Origin: CAVQBP01 sp963848195
GTDB lineage: Bacteria > Bacteroidota > Ignavibacteria > Ignavibacteriales > Ignavibacteriaceae
Reading direction: 5' to 3'
Length of the DNA stretch: 64,000 bases
NCBI GenBank assembly: GCA_963848195.1
Contig: CAWKCY010000009.1
Coordinates: 372,001-436,000 of the forward strand
The notes under the pieces were generated by a model that was not told where the DNA came from, did not search any database, and was given only the letters and a program-made list of their open reading frames with translations. The position numbers were made by a program, and so were the translations under genes. Shown here piece after piece: positions 1 to 8,191 of the stretch (the stretch's first letter is position 1; the number at the start of each line of letters is the position of its first letter).

Positions 1-2
1 CA

Positions 3-524
3 GATATACCAGAAGTTATGTCAATGTTAGGAGCGGTTGAAGGTGATATCCCATCGATTGTAAAAGATATAAAAATTACTTTAACTTCACTTAATAATTA
101 CTTAAATGATAATAATTTAAATACTGATATTAAATCTTCTCTATCTAATTTAAGTAGAGCATCTCAGAAGTTAAATACTTTGCTAGATGAAAATATGAAT
201 GGAATAAAAAGAATAACTCAAAATACAGTGAATTTAACAGAAAATGCAAATGAATTTCTAATTAAAAATAAAACTTCCTTAAATTCTTCAGCTGAAGAAT
301 TAAAAATAGTTCTGACTAAAACTGACTCATTATTGACAAAAATAAATAAATTTTCAGACGAAATTAGTAATAAGGAAAATAATGCCGGAAAAATCCTATA
401 TGATGAAAAGATATATAATAATTTAAGCCAATCTCTTACCCAATTAAATGAACTTACTAAAATCCTAATGGAGCAGTTGAAAGGTAAAGGCGTTAATATT
501 GATGCACACCTCAACATTTTTTAA
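3..524 (+). CDS. MlaD/MCE-family lipid transport protein, C-terminal part (5' end outside window)
   Basis: The reading frame is open to the left edge (D-I-P-E-V precedes the first internal ATG at 18), so this is the C-terminal ~170 residues of a longer protein. It is rich in Asn, Leu, Lys and Ser and predicted to be a long amphipathic helix or coiled coil, as in the region after the MCE domain of MlaD-type proteins that tether ABC lipid transporters (MlaFE) in the inner membrane. The MCE domain itself is outside the window, so the family call rests on this helical tail. The stop lies downstream of the start of the following gene (about 23 nt overlap), suggesting translational coupling. Alternative: any periplasmic coiled-coil protein. 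Confidence 0.55.
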   Translation, partial: DIPEVMSMLGAVEGDIPSIVKDIKITLTSLNNYLNDNNLNTDIKSSLSNLSRASQKLNTLLDENMNGIKRITQNTVNLTENANEFLIKNKTSLNSSAEELKIVLTKTDSLLTKINKFSDEISNKENNAGKILYDEKIYNNLSQSLTQLNELTKILMEQLKGKGVNIDAHLNIF

Positions 525-2637
525 ATCCGCTGCATTCCTATTAATAATAACAACTTTTAATTCCCAGGTTTACACTAAATCATCCGAGCCAGTAAGAAGC
601 CGGCATGGAATGGTAGTTTCTGCAAATTCTTTGGCGTCAAAAATAGGTGTAGAAATAATAAAAAAGGGAGGGAATGCGGTAGATGCTGCCGTTGCTGTAG
701 GATTCGCTCTTGCGGTAACCTATCCTTATGCCGGGAATATAGGAGGCGGAGGATTTATGGTAATTCATTTAAAAGATGGGAAAAACACGACAATTGATTT
801 TCGGGAAAAAGCTCCGTTGCTTGCATCCAAAAATATGTATCTTGATTCAAATGGAAATTATGTCCCCGAGTTAAGCAAAGAAGGAATTTTATCATCCGGT
901 GTTCCAGGAAGTGTCGCAGGATTGATTTATGCTCTTAATAAATATGGTAGTATGTCATTAAAGGAAGTAATTGAGCCTGCAATATTTATTGCAGAAAACG
1001 GCTGGTCTCTGGATTATAAAACAGTTGAATTATTTAAAGAATATTTACCCGAGTTTGAAAGATATCCCGCAAGCTATAAAATATTTTCAAAAGATGGTGC
1101 AGCATATGAAGAAGGAGATTTATTCAGACAACCTGATTTAGCCTGGACTTTGAAACAAATTGAAGAAAAAGGAAGAGATGGTTTTTATAAAGGGAAAGTT
1201 GCAGAACTCTTAATAAAGCAAATGAAATCTATGGGGGGAATTATAACTCAGGCTGATCTGGACAAATATACTCCTGTTGAGAGAAAACCTGTTAGCGGAA
1301 CTTATCGTGGATTTGAAATAATTTCTATGCCGCCGCCTAGCTCAGGCGGAATAGCCTTAATAGAACTTCTAAATATACTTGAAAATTTCAATTTTAATAC
1401 TGATGATTGGGGAAGCAGCGAATACATTCACCATCTGGTTGAAAGCATGAAATATGTGTATGCAGATAGGACATATTTTCTTGGGGATGAAGATTTTTAC
1501 CATGTTCCCAAAAAGGGATTAATATCTAAGGAATACGCAAAAAGCATTTTTAATAAAATACAGAGTGATGAGAATAAAGCAATTCCGTCTGATTCTATTA
1601 ATTCTGAAGATCCTTCAAAATATCCGGAAAGTATGGAAACCACACACTATTCTGTTTATGATGAATACGGCAATGCAGTTAGTACAACAACAACTATAAA
1701 TTCCGCATTCGGATCGAAAATTACTGTTACCGACGCCGGATTTTTATTAAATAATGAAATGGATGATTTTAGTGTAAAGCCTGGGGTTCCAAATCAGTTT
1801 GGATTAATGGGATCGGCAGCTAATTCAATTCAGCCTGAAAAGAGAATGTTAAGTTCCATGACGCCAACTATTATTTTGAAAAAAGATAAACCTTATATAA
1901 TCATAGGTTCACCTGGAGGATCAACAATCATTACAGTTGTTTTGCAGGTTATTATGAATTGTATTGATTTCCAAATGAATATTCAAGATGCGATAGATAT
2001 GCCCAGAATACATGACCAATGGAAGCCGGATGAGATTAGTTTTGAAAAATATGCTATAAGCAAGGATGTAAGGAGTAACTTAATAAAAATGGGTTACAGT
2101 ATACCAGATTTGGACACAGGTTATGAAATTCTAGGAGCCGCAGAAGGGATAATGATAGATCGTGAAAATAGTTTAATTTATGGTGCCGCAGATCCAAGAG
2201 GAAGCGGCACTGCTGAAGGTTTTAAATTAAAAGGAATATGCATGATACTGGGTATAGGAATAGACATAATTGAAATCGATAGAATTAAGGAAAGTGTAGA
2301 TAAATTCGGAGAACACTTTCTTAATAAAATTTACACAGAATCGGAATTAGAATATTGTTTAAGTAAAAGCAGCAAGTATCAGCATCTGGCAGCAAGATTC
2401 GCCGCTAAGGAAGCTGTTTATAAGGCTCTAACAACCGGCTGGCATGAAGTAGCGACATGGCAGGATATTGAAATATTTAACGAAGATAATGGTATGCCCA
2501 AAGTCAAATTTAAGGGAAAACTGGAATCATTCCTATCTAATGATAAAAGCTTAAAAATTTCTATAAGCCACTCAAGGGATTATGTAGCATGTATAGCTAT
2601 TGTTTATATGAACTCTGAAAATATCCCAACGATTTAA
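502..2637 (+). CDS. ggt: Gamma-glutamyltranspeptidase in one frame with holo-ACP synthase (ggt-acpS fused ORF)
   Basis: Residues 1-574 form a complete gamma-glutamyltranspeptidase, a periplasmic N-terminal-nucleophile enzyme that hydrolyses or transfers the gamma-glutamyl group of glutathione-like peptides. There is a signal peptide (about residues 1-25). The autoprocessing motif T-T-H-Y-S places the catalytic Thr at about residue 380, and the oxyanion motif GSPGGS is at 469-474. GGT homology ends at GSGTAEGF (residue 574). Without any stop the frame continues through six residues into a complete AcpS starting at residue 581. The ATG at 502 (or TTG 499) is used because the signal peptide follows it. 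GGT is normally exported while AcpS is cytosolic, so a functional single polypeptide is implausible. Separate initiation of AcpS, or a one-base indel at the junction, is more likely. Confidence 0.85.
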   Translation: MHTSTFFKSAAFLLIITTFNSQVYTKSSEPVRSRHGMVVSANSLASKIGVEIIKKGGNAVDAAVAVGFALAVTYPYAGNIGGGGFMVIHLKDGKNTTIDFREKAPLLASKNMYLDSNGNYVPELSKEGILSSGVPGSVAGLIYALNKYGSMSLKEVIEPAIFIAENGWSLDYKTVELFKEYLPEFERYPASYKIFSKDGAAYEEGDLFRQPDLAWTLKQIEEKGRDGFYKGKVAELLIKQMKSMGGIITQADLDKYTPVERKPVSGTYRGFEIISMPPPSSGGIALIELLNILENFNFNTDDWGSSEYIHHLVESMKYVYADRTYFLGDEDFYHVPKKGLISKEYAKSIFNKIQSDENKAIPSDSINSEDPSKYPESMETTHYSVYDEYGNAVSTTTTINSAFGSKITVTDAGFLLNNEMDDFSVKPGVPNQFGLMGSAANSIQPEKRMLSSMTPTIILKKDKPYIIIGSPGGSTIITVVLQVIMNCIDFQMNIQDAIDMPRIHDQWKPDEISFEKYAISKDVRSNLIKMGYSIPDLDTGYEILGAAEGIMIDRENSLIYGAADPRGSGTAEGFKLKGICMILGIGIDIIEIDRIKESVDKFGEHFLNKIYTESELEYCLSKSSKYQHLAARFAAKEAVYKALTTGWHEVATWQDIEIFNEDNGMPKVKFKGKLESFLSNDKSLKISISHSRDYVACIAIVYMNSENIPTI
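2242..2637 (+). CDS. acpS: Holo-[acyl-carrier-protein] synthase (internal start within the ggt frame)
   Basis: From the ATG at 2242 the product is a normal-length AcpS of 131 residues. It begins MILGIGIDIIEIDRI, with the conserved Asp of the metal site, and carries the helix motif RFAAKEAVYKAL with the second metal-binding Glu. AcpS transfers 4'-phosphopantetheine from CoA to apo-acyl carrier protein in the cytosol. AAAAGGA at 2229-2235, about 6 nt ahead of the ATG, is a fair Shine-Dalgarno sequence, so independent initiation is likely. In the given sequence it is in frame with, and continuous with, the upstream ggt gene. A pathway function separate from GGT is expected. Confidence 0.8.
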   Translation: MILGIGIDIIEIDRIKESVDKFGEHFLNKIYTESELEYCLSKSSKYQHLAARFAAKEAVYKALTTGWHEVATWQDIEIFNEDNGMPKVKFKGKLESFLSNDKSLKISISHSRDYVACIAIVYMNSENIPTI

Positions 2638-2787
2638 GATCTTGAGGCTTAAAAGGGAAAAATTTAAGAATCCATATTTTAACTGCTTTATATTATCTTA
2701 TTTTTAGTTAATTTTAATGTTTGAAATTATAGCTTTAGAATTGATTGGAGTCAATCCAATATTTAATTTTATTAAAAAGAGATTTTT

Positions 2788-2979
2788 TTGAACCGAAGTA
2801 CCTTTAATATATTCACTTATGCGGCAATCGGATTGTTATTTTTATTTTTAATGTTAATGGTATTTAAAGCAGTTCCTGCGGAATGGTTCATTTATATTTT
2901 AGGTGTTAGTATATTACTTTTTTTAATAAGGTTATTCTTTAGGATTTATTTTATAATTCAAGACAGGAAAAAGAATTAA
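2788..2979 (+). CDS. Small two-helix membrane protein
   Basis: A 63-residue protein starting with TTG, preceded by an AAAGAG-type ribosome site. It has two hydrophobic segments (about residues 8-27 and 33-56) and ends with a positively charged tail (QDRKKN), which suggests a cytoplasmic C terminus. No family is recognised. The stop at 2977-2979 overlaps a strong AAGGAGG at 2978-2984 that should serve the next gene. Function unknown. Confidence 0.55.
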   Translation: MNRSTFNIFTYAAIGLLFLFLMLMVFKAVPAEWFIYILGVSILLFLIRLFFRIYFIIQDRKKN

Positions 2980-3118
2980 GGAGGCTGTCTTCGAACCCGG
3001 TAAAAGAGTAAACGGCAAACTAAATGCAAAGGTTTTAATTTTAAATCAAAGTTATGAACCTTTATCTATATGTAATATTAAAAAAGCTTTTATCCTTGTT
3101 TATCTTGGAAAAGCGGAA

Positions 3119-3523
3119 TTGGTTATTAATGATACCAAGAAAGAACTTCATTCTGTCTCAAGATCATATCCGTGGCCAAGTATTATAAGACTAAGTCAGT
3201 ATATTAATTTGCCATGTAAAAAAGTAGTATTAACAAGAAAAAACATCTTGCGAAGAGATTCATATAAATGCGGATATTGCGGAAGAGGGGATTTACCTTT
3301 AACCATTGACCATGTTATTCCAAAAGCCAGGGGAGGGACAGATTCATGGGAAAATTTAGTATGTGCATGTACTTCGTGCAACAATAGAAAAGGTGATAGA
3401 ACTCCGGAAGAAGCAAAAATGTCTTTAAAAAATAAGCCATTCAAACCAAGTCACATCATGTTTATTAAAAATGTTGTTGGTAAATTAGACGATAATTGGA
3501 AACCTTACTTATACCTTTCTTAA
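3119..3523 (+). CDS. HNH endonuclease family protein (true N terminus upstream of the first canonical start)
   Basis: The HNH core is clear: paired CxxC zinc knuckles (CGYCG and CTSCN) flank the DHVIPKARGG-type catalytic segment (His in TIDHV, then Asn and His/Lys positions), and an R-K-N-I-L-R-R-D stretch precedes the fold as in the common stand-alone HNH family of bacterial genomes. TTG at 3119 is the first ordinary start. However, conserved N-terminal sequence of this family (KVLILNQSYEPLSIC then KKAFILVYLGKAEL) is encoded in frame at 3026-3118, with no ATG, GTG or TTG. The frame is open back to at least 2975, and AAGGAGG lies at 2978-2984. The protein therefore starts upstream at a non-standard codon, or the sequence has an indel. 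DNA-cleaving function is inferred from the family only. Confidence 0.75.
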   Translation: MVINDTKKELHSVSRSYPWPSIIRLSQYINLPCKKVVLTRKNILRRDSYKCGYCGRGDLPLTIDHVIPKARGGTDSWENLVCACTSCNNRKGDRTPEEAKMSLKNKPFKPSHIMFIKNVVGKLDDNWKPYLYLS

Positions 3524-3647
3524 ATAAAAGGTCAAAAATCGAAAGAATTAAAATAATTTGATTTTGAATTTTGACCGCAAAATGAGATTATTATACACAT
3601 TATTATTATTTTTCAACTCATTATTTTATTATTCAAGATATTATATT

Positions 3648-4628
3648 ATGGTGAAAAAAAGAATATTAAGCGGTATGCGCCCCACAGGAAAACTTCATAT
3701 AGGTCATTATGTTGGAGCACTCGAAAACTGGGTAAACCTTCAGGATGAATACGAAAATTTTCATCTTATTGCAGATTATCATGTATTAACAACCAGTTTG
3801 AATACAAGTGATATTTATGAAAATTCAATAGAAATGTTAATTGATTGGCTAGCTTCGGGTTTAGATTGGCAAAAAAGTCCTATGTTCCGTCAATCGAAGA
3901 TAAAAGAACATACCGAACTTCATTTAATTCTGGGAATGTTAATTACTGTCAACAGGCTTGAGAGAAATCCAACATTAAAAGATCAAATTAGGGATCTTAA
4001 TATTGAAAACGTTATTTATGGTCATTTAGGATATCCGGTTCTTCAGGCGGCAGATATACTTTTATATAAAGGAAATGCGGTACCTGTGGGAGAAGACCAG
4101 GTGCCCCACATCGAAATATCGAGAGAGATCGCCAGAAGATTTAATAATCAATATGGAAAGGTATTTCCTGAGCCTGAGCCTTTATTAACTCAGTTTGCAA
4201 GGTTACCCGGATTGGATGGAAATTCGAAAATGAGTAAATCCTTAGGCAATACAATTTTACTTTCGGATGATCCGGAAACAGTAAAAGCCAAAATGAAGAA
4301 AGCTGTAACTGATCCGCAAAAAATTAGGAAGGGAGATCCCGGAAATCCGGATATATGTCTGGTTTTTTCTTATCATAAGAAATTTAACCCTTCTGAAATA
4401 CCTGAAATAGAAGCAGGATGCCGCTCCGGAGCTTTAGGTTGTTTTGATTGTAAAATGAATTGTGCATCAAAAATTTCTGTAATGATTGAACCAATAATAG
4501 AAAAAAGAAAATATTATGAGAACAGAAAAAACGAAGTTTTAGAGATTTTGCATGATGGTGAAATCAGGGCGGGAAAAGTAGCGCAGGAAACTATGAAAGA
4601 AGTTCGTGAAAAAATGAAAATGGGCTAA
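3648..4628 (+). CDS. trpS: Tryptophanyl-tRNA synthetase
   Basis: Class I aminoacyl-tRNA synthetase charging tRNA-Trp. The HIGH motif is at residues 17-20 (KLHIGHYVG) and KMSKS at 194-198 (SKMSKSLGN), in a protein of 326 residues, the normal TrpS length. The start is placed at ATG 3648 because the family N terminus is RILSGMRPTGKLHIG. The open frame continues upstream to a TTG at 3558, but that 30-residue hydrophobic extension has no counterpart in the family. The gene ends 3 nt before the next start and is probably co-transcribed with scpA. Confidence 0.95.
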   Translation: MVKKRILSGMRPTGKLHIGHYVGALENWVNLQDEYENFHLIADYHVLTTSLNTSDIYENSIEMLIDWLASGLDWQKSPMFRQSKIKEHTELHLILGMLITVNRLERNPTLKDQIRDLNIENVIYGHLGYPVLQAADILLYKGNAVPVGEDQVPHIEISREIARRFNNQYGKVFPEPEPLLTQFARLPGLDGNSKMSKSLGNTILLSDDPETVKAKMKKAVTDPQKIRKGDPGNPDICLVFSYHKKFNPSEIPEIEAGCRSGALGCFDCKMNCASKISVMIEPIIEKRKYYENRKNEVLEILHDGEIRAGKVAQETMKEVREKMKMG

Positions 4629-4631
4629 ACT

Positions 4632-5360
4632 TTGTATAAAATTAAGTTAGAACAGTTTGAAGGTCCTTTAGATCTCCTTTTATTCTTTATAAAGCGTGAT
4701 GAGCTGAATATTTATGACATTCCAATTTCGAAGATTACAAAGGAATATCTGGAATACGTTAACTTGATTAAAATCCTTGATCTTGAAACTGCGGGTGATT
4801 TTATACTAATGGCTTCAACTCTAATGCATATTAAAGTGAGGATGCTGCTTCCCAGAGAATTTGATGAGAAAGGTGAAGAAATAGATCCCAGAGCGGACCT
4901 GGTTAAGGCACTACTTGAATATAAAAGATATAAAGAAATGTCGGAGGAATTAGCTTTCTTTGAATCAAATCAAAGGAAGATAAATTATCGTGGAAATTTT
5001 TCATCTGATGTAAAAATAGATATACCTGATTACGATATCCTTCTTAAAAACGTAACAGTATTTGATCTTGCAAAGGCTTTTAAAAAAGCCATCCAAGGAA
5101 TCAAACCGGAAATTTTTCATGAAGTTAGAAAGATAAATATTTCTATTGATGAACAAATTAATTTCATCCTTGAAAAGTTAAAAGAATCCGGTGAACTACA
5201 TTTCCTTAAATTAATAGAAGGAATGAAAGAAAAGATAAGAATTGTGATAACGTTTGTAGCTCTGCTTGAATTGACAAAAGCAGGAAGAATAGGTATTAGG
5301 GAATCATCTAATTTTAATGATTTTATTATTTTGAATTCTGGCAATGGACAAAATATATAA
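4632..5360 (+). CDS. scpA: Segregation and condensation protein A (kleisin of the SMC complex)
   Basis: The N terminus, YKIKLEQFEGPLDLLLFFI, is the ScpA signature. ScpA is the kleisin that bridges SMC heads and, with ScpB, forms the bacterial condensin used in chromosome segregation. 242 residues, a normal length, with the usual central acidic linker and C-terminal winged-helix region (about residues 170-235). It starts with TTG 3 nt after trpS and overlaps scpB by 17 nt. The trpS-scpA-scpB-rluB order matches operons seen in other bacteria. Confidence 0.93.
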   Translation: MYKIKLEQFEGPLDLLLFFIKRDELNIYDIPISKITKEYLEYVNLIKILDLETAGDFILMASTLMHIKVRMLLPREFDEKGEEIDPRADLVKALLEYKRYKEMSEELAFFESNQRKINYRGNFSSDVKIDIPDYDILLKNVTVFDLAKAFKKAIQGIKPEIFHEVRKINISIDEQINFILEKLKESGELHFLKLIEGMKEKIRIVITFVALLELTKAGRIGIRESSNFNDFIILNSGNGQNI

Positions 5361-5988
5361 TTCTATAATAGAGGCTTTAATTTTTGCCTCCGAAGATTCA
5401 ATTTCAGCTTCAGAATTAATCAAAGCTATTAAAGGAATTGACGGCGAAGATATTCAAATTACAGTTTCAGATGTGGAAAATTGTATTACGGAATTAAATT
5501 CCAGGTATGAGTCGGAAAATTTATCCGTAAAGATTATTAAAATATCGAACGGATTTCTTTTTGCTACAAAACCGGAATATGCAAAGTATGTCGGATACTT
5601 ATCTTCGGAAAAAAGTAAAAGACGGTTAAGTCAAGCGGCTCTTGAAACTCTTGCTATCATTGCATATAAACAGCCGATAACAAAACCTGAATTAGAATCA
5701 ATACGGGGAGTTAATTCAGATTATATGCTTAATACTCTACTTGAAAAAGACTTAATTACTATTTCAGGTAGGGCAGAAACGATCGGGAGACCTCTGCTTT
5801 ATGTAACCACCAATGAATTTTTAAAGTACTTTGGGTTAAACAGTATAAGTGATTTACCAAAACCAAGAGAAATTGACGAAATAATGCAAGATGAGGATTT
5901 TATAGAGCAGAAAAGAAAAATCATGATGAATCTGATAGAAGAGACTATACAAAATGAAATAGAAGACGGGTCAGAAAAAAATGATTAG
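5344..5988 (+). CDS. scpB: Segregation and condensation protein B
   Basis: 214-residue ScpB with tandem winged helices. The second contains the family sequence RLSQAALETLAIIAYKQPITKPE followed by the IRGV and GRAETIGRPLLY motifs. It dimerises and binds ScpA to regulate SMC ATPase heads. The ATG lies inside the end of scpA (17-nt overlap) and the 3' end overlaps rluB by 8 nt, so translation of the three is probably coupled. The C-terminal tail is acidic. Confidence 0.93.
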   Translation: MDKIYNSIIEALIFASEDSISASELIKAIKGIDGEDIQITVSDVENCITELNSRYESENLSVKIIKISNGFLFATKPEYAKYVGYLSSEKSKRRLSQAALETLAIIAYKQPITKPELESIRGVNSDYMLNTLLEKDLITISGRAETIGRPLLYVTTNEFLKYFGLNSISDLPKPREIDEIMQDEDFIEQKRKIMMNLIEETIQNEIEDGSEKND

Positions 5989-6688
5989 ACTTAATAAATA
6001 TATAGCTGATAGCGGAATAACATCACGAAGGAAATCGGAAGAATATATTTTGCAGAATAGAGTTTCTGTGAACGATAAAATAGTTAATTCTTTAAATTTT
6101 AAGATAGATCCTGATACTGATAAAGTAAGTCTTGATGGGGAATTGATTAGGCCCGTTAAACATATTTATTTGTTAATGAATAAACCCAAAGGAGTTGTTA
6201 CAACGACGAATGATGAAAAAAATAGAAAGACTGTTATAGATTTAATAAAAATAAATGAGAAGATTTATCCTATAGGCAGGTTAGATTATAATACAACAGG
6301 GGTTTTATTATTAACAAATGATGGAGATTTCTCAAATTTATTAACCCATCCTAAAAATAATATTAGTAGAATATATGAAGTAAAATTAGACAAACAACTA
6401 AGTTTTGAAATTAAAGAACAATTGTTAAAAGGTATTTATTTATCGGGGAGAAAGGGGAAATTTATGAGAATAAATTTTCCGAATTCCAAAAACAGAAATT
6501 TTGTTGAAGTTACCTGCATTGAAGGCAGAAATCATTTCATAAAAAATATGTTTAGTGCGGTTGGATACTCCGTTATTTCATTAAATAGAAAGGCATTTGC
6601 AGGATTGAAAGCAGATATAGCCCCTGGTAAATATAGAAAACTTTCAAAAGAAGAGATAAATTTTATTAAAAGTAATTATGAAAATTAA
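5981..6688 (+). CDS. rluB: Pseudouridine synthase, RsuA/RluB family
   Basis: An N-terminal S4 RNA-binding domain (MIRLNKYIADSGITSRRKSE) is followed by an RsuA-type catalytic domain with the GRLD motif at residues 99-102; Asp102 is the catalytic residue. 235 residues. Members next to scpAB are usually RluB, which isomerises a uridine in 23S rRNA helix 93, but the exact target cannot be read from sequence. Overlaps scpB by 8 nt and dacB by 11 nt. Confidence 0.88.
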   Translation: MIRLNKYIADSGITSRRKSEEYILQNRVSVNDKIVNSLNFKIDPDTDKVSLDGELIRPVKHIYLLMNKPKGVVTTTNDEKNRKTVIDLIKINEKIYPIGRLDYNTTGVLLLTNDGDFSNLLTHPKNNISRIYEVKLDKQLSFEIKEQLLKGIYLSGRKGKFMRINFPNSKNRNFVEVTCIEGRNHFIKNMFSAVGYSVISLNRKAFAGLKADIAPGKYRKLSKEEINFIKSNYEN

Positions 6689-8180
6689 GCTTAATATAAT
6701 TCTATGTCTTTTATTACTGATCCCTAAAATCTTTGCACAAGAAAAGGTTAAAGACTCTCTTTCTGTTCCCAAATACGGTGGAACAACGATTAAGGATTTC
6801 TGGAAAGAGATGGATGACATCTTTAACGATCCAAATTTTGAAAATGCAAATTGGGGGGTAGTTCTACAATCGTTGGAAACAGGTGAATATTTTTATCGCC
6901 GTAATGAAAATAAGCTATTTATTCCTGCTTCTGATTTGAAATTATTTACGACAGCTTCGGCACTAATTTTACTTGGACCGGAGTATAATTTCAGTACAAA
7001 AATTTTTATGCATGGTAAGATGGATGGTTCGGTTCTAGATGGAGATTTAATCGTCAGGGGTAGAGGAGATCCTACAATATCAGGCAGATTCTATAATGAT
7101 GATAAATATAAAGTTTTCAGAGATTGGGCTGATTCTCTTGCAAATACAGGTATTGATGAAATAACAGGCAATATTATAGGTGATGATAATCGGTTCGATA
7201 ATCTTGGACTTGGTAAAGGATGGGCATGGGATGATGAAAGCTATTGGTTTTCAGCTCCTTCCGGAGCTATTTCATTTAATGATAATGTTGTCGACATAGT
7301 TGTAAATGTAAATAAAGAAAAAAACCTTTCAGTGATAAGGACTAACCCTTCGACAAAATACATTGTTTTTATAAATAATGTATCTGTTGTATCAAATGAC
7401 TCAACAACATCGGTAAATGTATATAGACAAAGTGGAACAAACATTGTAAATGTTTTCGGTACAATTAGAAGACAAGATTCAATTAAAACTTATGTAACTG
7501 TAAATAATCCAACTCAATATTCTATGGTAGTATTGAAGTCTATTCTCCAAAAGAAGGATATAAAGGTCGATGGTTTCCCTATGGATATAGATGATTTATC
7601 AAAATTACCGCAGAATAAAAACCTGAAATCACTTTTTACTTATTATTCTCCGCCATTAAAAGAAATAATTAAAGTAATAAATAAAAATAGTGAAAATTTT
7701 TATTCCGAACAGTTATTAAAAACCATTGGACTTGAAGAAGAAGGCTTTGGTTCTGCGGATAATGGCGTACAATCAGCAGATATAGTATTTAGAGAAATGG
7801 GAATATTGCCTGAGGGAATGAATATGGTTGACGGCAGCGGGTTATCACGTTTAAATCTAATTACCCCACATCAGGTTATTGCACTTTTGAGTTATATGTT
7901 TAAAAATAAATATTTTATTCCATTTTATAATTCACTTCCCATTGCCGGTATAGACGGTACCCTTGGAAAAAGAATGAAAAAGACAAAAGCTGAAAATAAT
8001 TTAAGAGCAAAAACAGGAACTCATATAGGAGTAAGCAGCATATCCGGTTATGTGTACACTTTGGATAATGAGCCGGTTGCATTTTCAATAATAGCAAATA
8101 ATTATGAAGTCCCCGTAAAAATTGCAGAGAATATTGAAGATCTTGTTTGTTTAAGGCTCGCTAATTTTAAAAGGAAATAA
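6678..8180 (+). CDS. dacB: D-alanyl-D-alanine carboxypeptidase/endopeptidase, PBP4 type
   Basis: Class C low-molecular-weight penicillin-binding protein (peptidase family S13) that trims or opens peptidoglycan cross-links in the periplasm. All three active-site motifs are present: SxxK at 85-88 (SDLK), SxN at 338-340 (SEN) and KTG at 445-447. A signal peptide occupies about residues 1-20, cleaving after IFAQ. 500 residues fits the family with its inserted domains between SxxK and SxN. Starts 11 nt inside rluB, so it is part of the scpA-scpB-rluB unit. Confidence 0.93.
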   Translation: MKIKLNIILCLLLLIPKIFAQEKVKDSLSVPKYGGTTIKDFWKEMDDIFNDPNFENANWGVVLQSLETGEYFYRRNENKLFIPASDLKLFTTASALILLGPEYNFSTKIFMHGKMDGSVLDGDLIVRGRGDPTISGRFYNDDKYKVFRDWADSLANTGIDEITGNIIGDDNRFDNLGLGKGWAWDDESYWFSAPSGAISFNDNVVDIVVNVNKEKNLSVIRTNPSTKYIVFINNVSVVSNDSTTSVNVYRQSGTNIVNVFGTIRRQDSIKTYVTVNNPTQYSMVVLKSILQKKDIKVDGFPMDIDDLSKLPQNKNLKSLFTYYSPPLKEIIKVINKNSENFYSEQLLKTIGLEEEGFGSADNGVQSADIVFREMGILPEGMNMVDGSGLSRLNLITPHQVIALLSYMFKNKYFIPFYNSLPIAGIDGTLGKRMKKTKAENNLRAKTGTHIGVSSISGYVYTLDNEPVAFSIIANNYEVPVKIAENIEDLVCLRLANFKRK

Positions 8181-8191
8181 TTGGAGGTTCT

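Noticed and set aside
3558..3647. TTG-started 30-residue hydrophobic extension of TrpS
   Set aside because: TrpS proteins begin at the RILSGMRPTG segment, and ATG 3648 directly precedes it.
6805..6822. GGATGACATCTTTAAC matching the REPIN palindrome half
   Set aside because: It lies inside dacB and is explained by the codons for Met-Asp-Asp-Ile-Phe-Asn; no full palindrome or partner.
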